Positions 11,218 to 23,231 of a stretch of 64,000 nucleotides of DNA are shown here, piece by piece. Position 1 is the stretch's first letter; each line of letters begins with the position of its first letter. The stretch covers positions 253,926 through 317,925 of the forward strand of contig CABFPE010000010.1 of NCBI GenBank assembly GCA_900660155.1. Direction: 5' to 3'. The notes below the pieces were generated by a model. That model ran no database searches. It saw nothing but the letters and a program-made list of their open reading frames with translations, and had not been told where the DNA came from. The position numbers were made by a program, and so were the translations under genes. Source of the stretch: Hofstenia miamia. Lineage: Eukaryota > Xenacoelomorpha > Acoela > Hofsteniidae.

Positions 11218-12996
11218 ATGGATTCAAATCGTACAGTTACTTATTCTCCTACTTTTGGGACTCCTCTGAGTATCCTCTGTGTAAGAGTTGGCAACCAGGA
11301 CGTTGCCCCTTGCACCGTTGGATCGTTGTTAAATAACTTCTGCCCTCTGACTTCTCCTACCCAAACGTTGTCTCAATGTCAAGATCATCTGGCATCAACT
11401 AGTCCCTATGCATACGGAGGTACCATTAGCCCCAATGTTCAGTGATGGCTTCGCAGAGTTTTGAATACCCAAAATGCTCCTCCTATTCCGTTTCATCCCA
11501 ATCATCAGATTGACAATGTGATGAATTCTTTGCCCCATTGTGATACTCAACAGATGGAAATTGAGCATTTGAAGGATGCTTTGTCACAGCAAGTTGCTAT
11601 GAGAATGGACAGTGAGCGCCAGGTCAAGTCTCTTCAAGCTGAACTGAATACTCAACATGTTGCGTACCAAAAGATGGAAATGAGAATGCTAGAGTCAACT
11701 GTTGCCTTGGAGTTACAAATTCACGAGTTAAAAACTCAAATGGCCAAGTCGGAAGAAGCTAACCTTCTGAAACTCCCAGTTGATGAATTCATTACGCATG
11801 CTACATTAAATGAAGCCTTAGGAGACTTTGCTGAGAAAATAACTGAGAAATTCGCCCAGATGATTCGAGGTGGAACTGCAACTCCTGTTCTTTTGAATGA
11901 TCCTACACCTTCTCAGCATGACGAAAGTAGAAATATGGTTCCTCCTCCATCAGTGTCGTCGTGCGTAAATCCGTTTGTTTCTTCTACTCCCACGTTTACA
12001 AAAGCAACTATTGCCGCTGTAGTGACTCCTAATAGAGATCAAGAGTGCATTCCGACAAGTCCCATGCAGCCACCACCTTGTGTTTCTGCACACACTAGTT
12101 CAAAGGAACATATGTCTGATGCCTTGAGTCCAGTCAATGCTAGTACTTCAGATCAGAGACCCTGATTTCGTCGTTCGATTCTTCCCGTTGAGACTCCTGG
12201 GCAAATACCAGATCACAGTAAACACTCAGTTTTACCTAAGTTTATGGGACAGATCGACGCCGTCTCACAATCTTTCGAAGAATGGTTTTTTCTATTCGAG
12301 CTTCACATGAAACAATACAAAACCTCTCAAGAGGACGCTGTGTCACAATTCCCACTGTACTTGAGTGGGCTTGCCTATAATCAATATATGATGCTGGATT
12401 GAAACATCAAGACTGATTATCAATTACTAGTGGGATTTTTTGAGGATCATTACAAGGCTCCTCATATAAAACATCAGTACAAAACGCTGCTTTGTGATAT
12501 GAGTTTTAAGCAAGGAGATGATATTCAAAATTACATCACGCAAGTCAAAAGACTTTTCCGACTGAGTAGTCTGTCTCCTGAGTATTCCAGGCATGATCTT
12601 TTCTCGTATATCTGCCGAGGGTTTCCTCCGTCAATCCGTAGTCGCCTGGAAATGAAATGTGATCCAGAAGAAAATTTACATGAGATTATAAGAAAAGCTA
12701 TTAGCGTAGTCTACATGATCTATAACTCCAATCGAATTGATAAGGATCTCTACGAGCTCTCTGGTACCACTGGAAAAGTGGATCAGACTAAAAAGACCAT
12801 TCTAAAGAAGGAGTTCGACATGTCTTCAGTCAGGTGTTTCCGTTGTGGTGAAAAGGGGCATTTCAAATCAAACTGTAAAGCAAAGATTCAGATAGTTGCT
12901 GAAGGTGAGGGTTTTTTAGTTGACGAGCCACCGGTTACCTCTTCTTCCAACACCTTATTGGTAGACTTAGACGAAACCGAGCCTCATTTAAATTGA
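11218..12996 (+). pseudogene. gag: gag, copy 2 (interrupted)
   Basis: The gag reading frame is preserved at 1779 nt, the same length as copy 4, with M-D-S-N at 11218. It has in-frame TGA stops at 11443 and 12400 (CGA in copy 4) and the stop shared by all copies at 12163. The coiled coil (about 11550-11760), capsid region (12240-12760) and CCHC knuckle (about 12835-12876) are intact between stops. TTTAAAT is at 12987-12993 and the stop at 12994-12996. Confidence 0.88.
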
Positions 12997-13018
12997 CGGG
13001 AGCGCCAACTCCCTCAAA
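12987..13018 (+). promoter_or_regulatory. gag-pol -1 frameshift signal, copy 2
   Basis: Slippery TTTAAAT (12987-12993) is read T-TTA-AAT in gag, followed by TGA and the GGGAG/CTCCC hairpin. The hairpin loop differs from copy 1 by one base while the stem is unchanged. Confidence 0.75.
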
Positions 13019-16000
13019 ACGTGCACAGGACGTATTAGTGATCACTAATATGATAAGGAAGAACCTAATTCCTGTGGAAATGAACGGAAGAATCATTAAT
13101 GCTACTATTGATACCGGAGCTGCAGCATCAATCATCAGTGATGAATGCTGCAAGGATATTTGTTTTACCCGTGATTCCATCAATTCTTCAGCCGACATCA
13201 AACTGATTGATGCCTCAGGAAATGCAATCTCCTTGAAGGGGAAATTAAAGAATGCTGCATTTAAGATCCGTACCGAACAGTTCGAAGTAGATCTAATTGT
13301 CATTGACACTGCTAATCACCAACTTCCGTATGACTTGATTTTGGGTAATGATTTTTTGGAAAAAAATTCATGTGTAATCGATTATAAGAATAACACCATA
13401 TCTATAAAAGACCAAGAAGCTACTCAGCTAGCTACAATTCCAGAGCGTGAAGTTGTGTTTAATTTAAAGGAGCCTGTTTATTTGGAAGCTAAACATTGGA
13501 CTAGAGTAGCCGTGTTCTCAAATTTGGAAACGAATGGTGATGTGATGATCGCGGGCCAGAGGGGCAAATATATCAAAGGTATCTCTTTTTCACCCGACTT
13601 GTGTAAGGTGACCTCAGGAAAAACGTACGTTACTATTTTGAATGGATCGACACGTCCGGTGAGATTCAATGAATCTGATCTCCAAATAATCGGTGTGCCA
13701 GTTCGGGTTGAAAGTGTCGAGACTTCATGTTTATCGATCTGTACTGCCATTCATGATCTCGAAGATTCACAGATCGTTAAAACCCCCACTGTGAACAATG
13801 AGACCCATTCACATTTAAATGACAGTGAGAAGAAGTCCCTTATCTCGATATTGCATAGCAAAAGTGAAATCTTTAACTATGGTACAATCAGCGTGGGGCA
13901 GGCAATTGGAGAAGAGCATGCGATCGAATTAAAGCAGGAGAAGCCCATCCGTCTCCCTGTCCGCCGAGTTCCGGAAAACCTAAAGGCAGAATATGAAAAA
14001 ATTCTTAAAGATTTAATAGAAAGTGGAATTATTCAGGGAAGTAATAGTCCCTATGCAGCCCCCACTGTGTTCATTAGACAAGGGGAAAAATTTCGGCTTT
14101 GTATTGATTTCCGGAAACTGAATGACATCACTATTAAAGATGCGTACCCACTACCTCGAATTGAAGATCTCCTATACGATGCCAGCAAGTATAAGTTCTT
14201 CTCTTGCCTTGATCTATGTAAGGCCTATTGGCAGGTACCAATGCGCCAATCCGACATTCTGAAAACCGCATTTATTACACCCTACGGTCTCTACGAATGG
14301 AAATATATGGCATTCGGGTTATGTAATGCGCCTGCCACTTTTCAGCGCTATGTTACAAAGGTATTAACTAATAATTCTAATATTCTTGAACCAGGGATTT
14401 CCGCATACATCGATGACATCCTGGTTGCCAGCCATACTTTCGATGAACATTTAGAGAAATTACATAGAACCTTGGAGTTGTTGCAGAACGCTGGTCTCAA
14501 GGTGAACGGGAATAAATGCTCTCTAGCTCAGATTAAAGTTACATTTCTTGGTAGAGTGATCGAACATGGACGAATATCGATTAAAACCAATGCAAAACAG
14601 TTTCTAGAACGAATTGAGACACCTCGGAGCAGAAAAGATGTACAGAGGCTAATGGGATTTCTGAATTATTACGGAATGTTCCTCCCTGATCTAGCCGAGA
14701 AGACGAAGTCGATAACTCAACTACTTAAAAAATCCAACGAGTTTAAATGGACGTGGACTGAGCAAGAAGCATTGGAAGGGATTAAGTCTGAATTACAAAA
14801 AATACCGTCATTGAACACCCCAGATTATACAAAAGAATTCATTGTTGATTGCGACGCTAGTGCTGTCGCCATTAGTGGTGTATTGAGCCAAGAAATAAAG
14901 GGCATTGAATGTCCAGTGCAGTATTTCAGCAGAAAGTTACGAGCTGCTGAGAAAAACTACGGCGCCACCAAATGCGAAATGTTAGCGTTAGTAGAGTCGT
15001 TAAAGAAGTTTCGGTATTTCATTCTAGGGAGGAAATTCATAGTGCGCACCAACAACAGCGTGCTGGCTTGGCTTAAGAAGTTTTCAGGAGATCGATCAAA
15101 TATAGTAGCCAGGTGGATAGAATACCTCAACGACTTTTCATTTTCTATCAAGCATCGCCCTGGACGTTTACATTTGAATGCCGATTATTGGACTGCGCTG
15201 CCAAGCTATGAACGAGATTTAAAGAAGCCAGCTGGGGAAAACGTTCCATTTGCATTCATACCCCACACAGAGTATGAATTAATCCCCAAAATAAATGCTG
15301 ATAAAATGGAAAAGAAATTCTGCCGATCCTAATCAGAGAAGAAATATCCGAGGATGAGATTATCAAACACCAACAAAACGATCTCATTTTATCTGACATT
15401 ATGAAGAGACTGAAGGACCCCTTTTTTCCTCTCTCACCAACGGCGGTAAGATACTACAATTGATACAATTGGACAACTACGATGAAAGGTCTACTATATG
15501 TAAAAAGTCGAAACAACTGTCTTGCTATACCCGAATACTTCAAACGAGATCTCGTGAGGAGAGTACACGAGAAAGGTCACTTAGGTATCATTCAAACTGA
15601 AAAGACATTCAATTCTCGATATGTCCCTATTGGTATCAGAGCAACAGTGCAAGACGTGATTGATAAATGTAAGAAATGTCTGCTAAATAATTCTGCTCAC
15701 TTCCCAGAACAACGAGCCGAACTAGAATGTTGCGCTGCAACAAGCCCAAATGAGATTGTCCACATCGATCTGGAGCAGCTGTCTCGTGATAGTGAGGGGT
15801 TTCAATATCTCTTAGTACTCGTCGATCATTTCACTAAATATGCCCGAATCATTCCCATGGATAGCACACTGGCCGAAAAAGTAGCCGACAAGATATTAAA
15901 AGAGTGGATATTAAAGTATGGTCCTATGTCTCGTTTGGCCTCAGTTCACTCCACCACTGGGATAAGTCCTTTCAAAGCGATGTTTGGACGTGAAGCTTTA

Positions 16001-16667
16001 ACTTCGTTGTCTATGATGTACCCGAACTATTCTGAAATTACACTAGAAAGATATGTAAACCAATTATTAAGCAACATGCAAGAAATTCATTTAACTATAG
16101 TTCATAATACTAACCAGTCCTGCATCAGGCAGAAGCGAACATTTAATAAAAAAAATATATGGCAAAGCTCACCATCGTGGTGATAAAGTATTCGCGTATC
16201 TGCCACGTGTCACAACTGATCACAATCAAGTCAGGAAATTAGCCAACAATTGGCAGGGACCATTCACAATAGAGAAAGTGCTCGACCACAATACCTATAC
16301 ACTTAGTAACGGGAGAACTGTACACTTCCAGAGATTAAAACGAGCAATTAAGGACATTGAAAATGTCATCATCGATGACAATAACGAATACACTTTAATC
16401 GATAATGGTGTTGATGAATACGCCACCTTTGATAATTTAACGGAATTTGTTGAGGAAAGCTTAGAGGATACTGATTTTGAATCCGAAATAGTCGATAACT
16501 GTAGTTCACGAGTTTTGCCTTCAAGGCGCACTAGAGTTAATCAAACTTATGATCCCAATATTTGGGACCTTAACATTATGTTTAGGAATGAAACCGATAG
16601 GGAAGAAACGCGAGTCGCCAGCTCCTCCGTCCCATCGTCGCAGAGTGAGACGAAAGATGGAGGGTAG
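12993..16667 (+). pseudogene. pol: pol, copy 2 (PR-RT-RH open; integrase broken)
   Basis: This is the best preserved protease-RT-RNase H in the window, open for 779 codons (12993-15332). It has protease D-T-G-A at residues 40-43, RT Y-I-D-D at about residues 472-475, and RNase H first Asp at about residue 621; the late RNase H Asp is Asn (T-N-N). A 1-bp deletion near 15305, shared with copy 4, shifts the frame before integrase. Integrase (15482-16183) keeps the zinc motif and first Asp, but about 220 bp is deleted at about 15950, which removes the second Asp and the Glu of the D,D-35-E triad. The C-terminus (16278-16667) is intact and ends TAG, overlapping ORF3. Confidence 0.88.
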
Positions 16668-19600
16668 TCACGATGGTTCCTCCTCATCCAGGCGCGATGA
16701 GGCCCGTAAACGAGGACGACATGAAGGTGCTGAGGAGAACCCTATACCGTGTGGGCGATACGTAGCTCCACGCTTAGGTGAGCAGATAGCATCCACACCG
16801 TCCTCATCTTGCTACTCCGTGGGGGGATACGTACCTCCACGCATGCGAGCAGAGCTGGCACAATCAACTTCTAAAACTTTAAAACTTGAAACTTTACGTA
16901 CCCCTTTTAGTGTAATTCAACCTGTAAATAGATCCCCTAAGAGTGATTCGATAGCCCCCTCAACCTCAGATACTTCCGTTACATCCTCAGTTAGGTCTCA
17001 GAAAATGGAAGAATGCAAGAAAAAGATGTCTACAGTTGGTGCAGATACCTTACACCCTTACTTTATAGCTCCACGTCGGGCAGTGCATTACATACGCGAT
17101 GACATTTCAGAAGCTACTCAGAATCAATTATGATGGACCTACAACACCAAAAAGTTAAGTTGTTCCATCGATATAATACCCTTCATAATCGACGCAGAAA
17201 AACGACCACTAATAAATTGTATTATTTGTTATGATTCTGGCATGCTAGAAGAAATCAGCCGGTTATATTGGCGGAGCACAGTACATGTTTCTTTCGATGA
17301 AGATTTCTCTATACATAATCTCTGTAAGTTTTTAAATAGTGGCAGTACCATAAGAAGCTTTGATTTGGTAAATATTGATTTCCCAAACCTGTTGGTCATT
17401 TATTTTTTGAGAATTCATGAAGTGCAGGATGAGAATATAATGGAGCAGATAGAAATTGCATACCGCATAGCCAAAGTCGAAGGAATACGTTTAGTCATAG
17501 TCCTCCGAGAAGAACATGAGGAAAACATCCCCGAGGCGGTAGAAAGCTTACATTATAGAATGGAAAATTTCCTCATTCTCTACAGATCCGACTACAATCA
17601 GGTTTCAATGCCAAACTCGCACGCACAATCCGTCACAAAATTATTGCTTACAGATCTCTTGTTATGTGAAAAGATCCCTTCCCATAAATTAGCTGTTGAT
17701 AAGAAATTAATAATTGACACCATACTACAAGCACAAACTTTGGAACTGCTCAATGTCGCACATTATACAATATAACAGATATGAGGGTCAGCTTCGCATT
17801 TGCTCAAAGCGTGAAAACCTTACAAGAAATTCAGGATATATGGTCAGACATAAAAGCCACTAAAAACCCCGAGTCCGACTGGCCCAACATTCACATTGAA
17901 AGCCCTAGTTCCCATTACCATTCGTCAGTCGAGAGAGTGTTAAGAGAAATTAAATTTTCTTACGAGATTCAGGATCGAAAAAATTTTAAATCAATGTTAT
18001 TTTCAGAAGATAGAGTACCCGACATCTATGCAAGAGGTGCCATATGGATTTTGTCCATTTATCTAACCAGAGATTCCCATCTTACATTGCCGATTGATCA
18101 AAACAAACGAAAGTCTATGTCAAAATCAGTGGTCCATGAAATTGCAATCTGTCCATTAACATGGAAAGCAAAAAACTGGCTTCTACACAAATGCGTGCCG
18201 CCTTTATCACCATGTAAAACAAACCGAGCGATGGATCACTATGAAAAATATTATGCCCGACTGGTGGGGGCGAGTAGTACAACAGGGAAGATGTCGATTG
18301 TTCTGATAAGTAATAGATTGGGAATTTGTCCGTCGGACATTAATATTTTTTCTGAAACTATGAAAAAGTATATGTGGGGAGCCACTGCCGAAACCTAAGT
18401 TGGCTATTTTTCTTCTTCAGAAAACGCGCCATTAAGTACTAGAAGACTAATCGAAAGAAAACCTGGCTCCACAAGAACATTTTTGGATCTAGTAAGAGCA
18501 AGAGAAGTGATAGAAAAGAATGAAAAATTTTTTGACGGACATCGGATCTCTTATCCCGAGTGTGGATACGGACAATTTGCAGAATCCGCAAGACAAGTTA
18601 AGAAAGAAGGGAGAATAATTCCGATCACGATATTTGAGCAGGTAATGAAGACCCCAGAGCAGTTCTTTAGAGAAGAGGAATTGTTGGCTACATCATCGGT
18701 GCAATTATCTCCCCACATACGAGATCTCATCGAGAAGGTGAACTTAGAGAAATTCGGAGGATCACCTCAACCGACACCTCATTGGTCCATCACTGAGAAT
18801 GAAAGAATCCTCATGGTAGAACATGATCCAGCTGATTTTGATACAGGATTAACGGTTCACAAGAGAGTATTAGTGGAAAACAGTGAAAAGGATGTTTTGG
18901 GCATGATGAAATGGTGTTTAACTGAAATGTTTTCGAAAGAAGAGCTGGTCATTCTTCAATCTCCAGGGTGACAAGTAGCTCTGGACGTAGAATGTACCAC
19001 TGCTCGAGTAAAGATTTCGACCAAGCAAATAGAGGAGTTACGTGAATCCGGATTAAGGCATCGATTTTGGGACACAATTAAGCATGCACAAATCAATTAT
19101 CCTGTAACCATCGGTACCACCAGTTTACAAACTAAGTGCTGATTCCCCAATTTAGAGAATAATATTCGGAAGGAAAATTTGTTATGTATACCATCCCCCT
19201 GTGTGGAGACTCTGCTAATTCAACCAAAATGGCGAGTTAAGAAGAACAAGAAAAAAGTATCAGCTCATTTCCCGGACAAGATGAATTACGTAAGTACTGC
19301 TGCAGAGGCGAATAAAATGATGAGATCTGATGAATATAAGTCGGCACGTGGCAAGTTATTAGCTGGTGATAACAAGGAGAGGATTTTTCTAGATGGAAAG
19401 CTAACAATCTGCGATATATTCAATAAAGGAAGTGCTATTAGTGAACAATTGAGGAAGATCCACAATGTCATACGAACTAACGACCCTCGAGTATTAATTC
19501 TTTTTCAAGCAGCTGGAGATTTGATGTGGATCAACAATGTAGAGACTACCACCAAATATTATGATGTGACGAAACGCATTGAAATCATTACAATGCTCTG

Positions 19601-20069
19601 AGCTGACGTTTCAGACCCAGATGAAATGACATTAAGTCAGGTCCAGGAATTTTGTTCCCTTTTTATGGATCATGCAACATGTATGGGGTCCCTCTAAAAT
19701 GTGTTTGAACATTTTTACCTCGATAGCAAGATAAGATCAGAAGATGCTCACACCTCCGACACTGACGCGTTAATGACATTGATGGTTGCTATGAAAGGTT
19801 TTCGCCTATATGAACAATTTCACGATACTTTCACTCGCTGTTTGAATAATTTACGAAAAAATTGTCCCATAAGCAATTGGTTGCCGATGATACATTATTT
19901 CAAGTTGAAAGATGAAGTGGTCACCCAGAGGGAAGTGTTAATGCAATTATCACGTGAGCCACAGTATGCCGAATTGGAACAATGGGAAGGAGAACTGGCA
20001 ACGGAAATGGTGATGGCTACTCAATGCATAGTGTCAGGTCCCACTCTCCACCTGTTACCGCAAATTTAA
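16657..20069 (+). pseudogene. ORF3 of copy 2 (env-position ORF, interrupted)
   Basis: The ATG at 16657 lies 11 nt inside the end of pol (pol TAG at 16665-16667), in the +1 frame. The N-terminus is basic, rich in Ser and Pro, and contains two related motifs, GRYVAPR (residues 33-39) and GGYVPPR (56-62). The frame is broken by TGA at 17131 (CGA in copy 4), small indels near 17760 and 18395, TGA stops at 18969, about 19140 and 19599, and a TAA near 19695. It ends with the conserved tail at 20069, just before the polypurine tract. Function is unknown; see copy 4. Confidence 0.82.
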
Positions 20070-20074
20070 TTTGA

Positions 20075-20087
20075 GCAAGGGGGGGCG
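20075..20087 (+). other. Polypurine tract, copy 2
   Basis: GCAAGGGGGGGCG lies immediately before LTR C and is identical to the tract before LTR E. It is the expected plus-strand primer. Confidence 0.8.
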
Positions 20088-21024
20088 TCTAGAGTCACTT
20101 GGGGAAATTTTGTGATTATTATTTAGTTGATTTTATTTATTTTTGTATTAACGTCAACATGACGTCAGCATTTTCTTATTTTCGTTATTTCGAGCTTAGG
20201 TTTACGAAAAGAACTCATGTCCCCTCGATGGTGCTAAATGTATTGCTCAAATTTAATTTGATTTGCGAGGGAAAATAATAACATGAACAACGAATGATTA
20301 ACAGTGATTGTAAACTAAGACAGGTAGTTATTTATTGTTTGAACCATGTATAAAATGAGAAAACCCTGTTGAGAAATGTTAATAGATTTTATCTAGCCTC
20401 AATTACTGTTACTTTTCTCTCCGTTACTTTATTTAGTATTTTATTATGAAAATAATTGCTTAAGCTCAGCGACAATTTGGGAGTGCTTTCTCAAGGCACA
20501 GGGCGACAAGTAGCTCCTGGCGATCATTAGATCTTCCCAGCCCAAATTGTGGACTCATTAGGTTACGGATACGGGTACGACTAAGGAAATAATAAATCTC
20601 TCGGTTGATTCAACATGTACATGCACTTATACTTTGATTACACTGTGATGATACCATGCCGTTGGCTAACACGAATGTCTGGCAATTACAGACTATTATT
20701 TAGTGAGCTGAGAACTAACAATGAAAATGAGATGTTTACTCTTGCTATGAGATAGAAATTAATAAGTGAGACAAATAGGGTAGCACCATGCACTGGTCGA
20801 GCACTGAACTGTTCTGTTTCTAAAGACTCCGCTTTGGCTGGAAGCCATGTCAGTTGATCATCTTGGAAATACCTAAAGTATCAAATACTTGGATGAATTA
20901 CCAACGTTTATATTAGTTTATTTTCTCTTTACCTGTTTCTCCCAGAATCAGGGCTGTCATTTCTATGTTAAACCTTCTGCAGAGTCAAATAGTTTCTAGT
21001 ATCATTACAGCCCACGATTCTACA
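20088..21024 (+). repeat. LTR C (937 bp), shared by copies 2 and 3
   Basis: It starts TCTAGAG, a mutated TGTAGAG, so the terminal TG is lost; it ends TTCTACA. TATAAAA is at 20349-20355 and AATAAA at 20591-20596. The inverted repeat ACAATTTGGG/CCCAAATTGT spans 20472-20550. Its U3 shares variants with LTR E (GTATTGCTCAAATTTAATTT), while its 3' third resembles LTR D. Confidence 0.92.
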
Positions 21025-21424
21025 TGGCGACTGTGACAGGACACTGACGTGATAACAACATATTTCTGGTTGTCTCTTTTGGTGGTTTGGAGTTGGGTTT
21101 GGTTTAGTTTTGGTGCCTGATGGCAATTGGATTTCCATGCAAATCTACCAACTGATGTATCCGGATCCTTCTTCTCTCCATTGGCAATCATGATTTTTAA
21201 GTGTTTTGCTTAGTTCATGTTTGTGTTTTATCTGTTACAATTCTGTTCTTGTCTCAGTGCTTTATGTGTTGGATTTATTACCAAAGTTCTGTGTCTGCTG
21301 TAATCCCACATTTGGGTTTGGATTCTGTGATTTTTATGAGCTGTGCGTTTCTTCTGTGGTTGGGAAGTGCTCCCAAATGTCTGTTATTATAGTTATTATT
21401 TCTTGTTACTTTTCTTGTCAATCA
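21025..21424 (+). other. PBS and 5' leader of copy 3
   Basis: The PBS TGGCGACTGTGACAGGAC (21025-21042) is one mismatch from the tRNA-Arg complement, at a different base from the other copies. The leader has small deletions relative to the others and has lost both the GTAAGT donor-like and TTGTAG acceptor-like sites. Confidence 0.65.
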
Positions 21425-23209
21425 ATGGATTCAAATTGTACAGTTACTTATTCTCCTACTTTTGGGACTCCTCTGAGTGTCCCCTGTGTAAGCGTTGGCA
21501 ACCAGGACGTTGCCCCTTGCACCATTGGATCGTTGTTAAATTTTTGCCCTCTGACTTCTCCTATTCAAACGTTGTCTCAAAGTCAAGATCATCTGGCATC
21601 AACTAGTCCCTATGCATGCGGAGGTACCATTAGCCCTGATGTTCAGCAATGGCTTTGTAGAGTCCTGAATACACAAAATGCTCCGCCTGTTCTGTTTTGT
21701 CCCGATCATCATAGTGACAATATAATGAATTCTTTGCCCCGTTGTGATACTCAACAGATGGAAATTGAGCATTTGAAAGATGCTTTGTCGCAGCAAGTCG
21801 CTATGAGAATGGACAGTGAGTGCCAGGTCAAGTCTCTTCAAGCTGAACTAAATACTCAACATGTTGCGTACCAGAAGATGGAAATGAGAATGTTAGAGTC
21901 AACTGTTGCCTTGGAATTACAAATTCACGAGTTAAAAACTCAAATGGCTAAGTTGGAAGAAGCTAACCTTATGAAGCTCCCAGTTGATGAATTCATTACA
22001 CATGCTACATTGAATGAAGCTTTAGGGGATTTTGCTGAGAAAATAACTGATAAATTTGCCCAGATGATTCAAGGTGGAACTGCAACCCCTGTTCTTTTGA
22101 ATAATACTCCTACACCTTCTCAGCATGACAAAAGTAGAAATATGGTTCCTCCTCCGTCAGTTTCGTCATGCGTAAATCCGTTTGTGTCTTCTACCCTCAC
22201 GTTTACACAAGCATCGATTGCCACTGTTGCTGCTCCTAATCGAGATCGAGAGTGCATTCCAACAACAAGTCCCGTGCAACCACCACCCTGTGTTTCTGTG
22301 CATACTAGCTCAAAGGAACATATGTCTGATGCTTTGAGTCCAGTCAATGGTAGTACTGCCTCAGATCAGAGACCCTGATTTCGTCGTTCAATTCTTCCCG
22401 TCCAGACTCCCGGACAAATACCAGTGCACAGTAAACACTCAGTTTTACCGAAGTTCACTGGACAAATCGACGCAGTCTCACAATCTTTCGAAGAGTGGTT
22501 TTTCCTATTCGAGCTTCACATGAAGCAATACAAGACCTCTCAAGAGGACGCTGTATCACAATTCCCACTGTATTTGAATGGGCTTGCCTATAATTAATAC
22601 ATGATGTTGGACCGAAATATCAAGACTGATTATCAATTATTAGTAGGATTTTTTGAGGATCATTACAAGGCTCCTCATATAAAACACCAGTACAAAACGC
22701 TGCTTTGCAATATGTCCTTTAAGCGAGGAGACGATATTCGAAATTACATCACACAAGTCGAAAGACTTTTCCGATTGAGCAGTCTGTCTCCTGAGTACTC
22801 CAGGCATGATCTTTTCTCGTATATTTGTCGAGGATTCCCTCCTTCAATCCGTAGTCGCCTGGAAATGAAATGTGATCCAGAAGAAAATTTGCATGAGATT
22901 ATAAGAAAGGCAATTAGCGTAGTCTACATGATCTATAATTCCAATCGAATTGATAAAGATCTCTATGAGCTCTCTGGTACCACCGGAAAAGGAGAGCAGC
23001 CTAAAAAGACCATTTTAAAAAAGGAGTTCGACATGTCTTCAGTCAGGTGTTTCCGTTGTGGCGAAAAGGGGCATTTCAAATCAAATTGTAAAGCGAAGAT
23101 TCAGATAGTCGCTGAAGGTGAGGGTTTTGTAGTTGACGAGCCACCAGTGGCCTCTTCTTCCGACACCTTATTGGTTGATTTAACAGAAACTGAGCCCCAT
23201 TTAAATTGA
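21425..23209 (+). pseudogene. gag: gag, copy 3 (interrupted)
   Basis: The gag frame begins at M-D-S-N (21425) and is open to the TGA shared by all copies (22376-22378). One TAA follows at 22595 (CAA in copy 4), and the frame is then open through the capsid and the CCHC knuckle (about 23048-23089) to 23209. The coiled-coil segment at about 21755-21970 is well preserved. With two stops, this is the least damaged gag together with that of copy 4. Confidence 0.88.
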
Positions 23210-23231
23210 CGGGAGCGCCGACTCCCTCAAA
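23200..23231 (+). promoter_or_regulatory. gag-pol -1 frameshift signal, copy 3
   Basis: TTTAAAT (23200-23206) precedes the gag TGA (23207-23209), and the GGGAG/CTCCC hairpin follows. Pol opens at 23206 in the -1 frame. Confidence 0.75.

Larger units (their letters stand above)
9853..21024 (+). mobile_element. Ty3/gypsy LTR retrotransposon copy 2
   Basis: Copy 2 spans LTR B, PBS, gag, pol, ORF3 and LTR C. It shares LTR B with copy 1 and LTR C with copy 3, with no host DNA between them, as expected for LTR-LTR recombination (tandem array) rather than independent insertions. Its protease, RT and RNase H are open for 779 codons and keep the catalytic RT motif. Integrase has lost about 220 bp, and ORF3 has stops and frameshifts. 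Confidence 0.94.
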
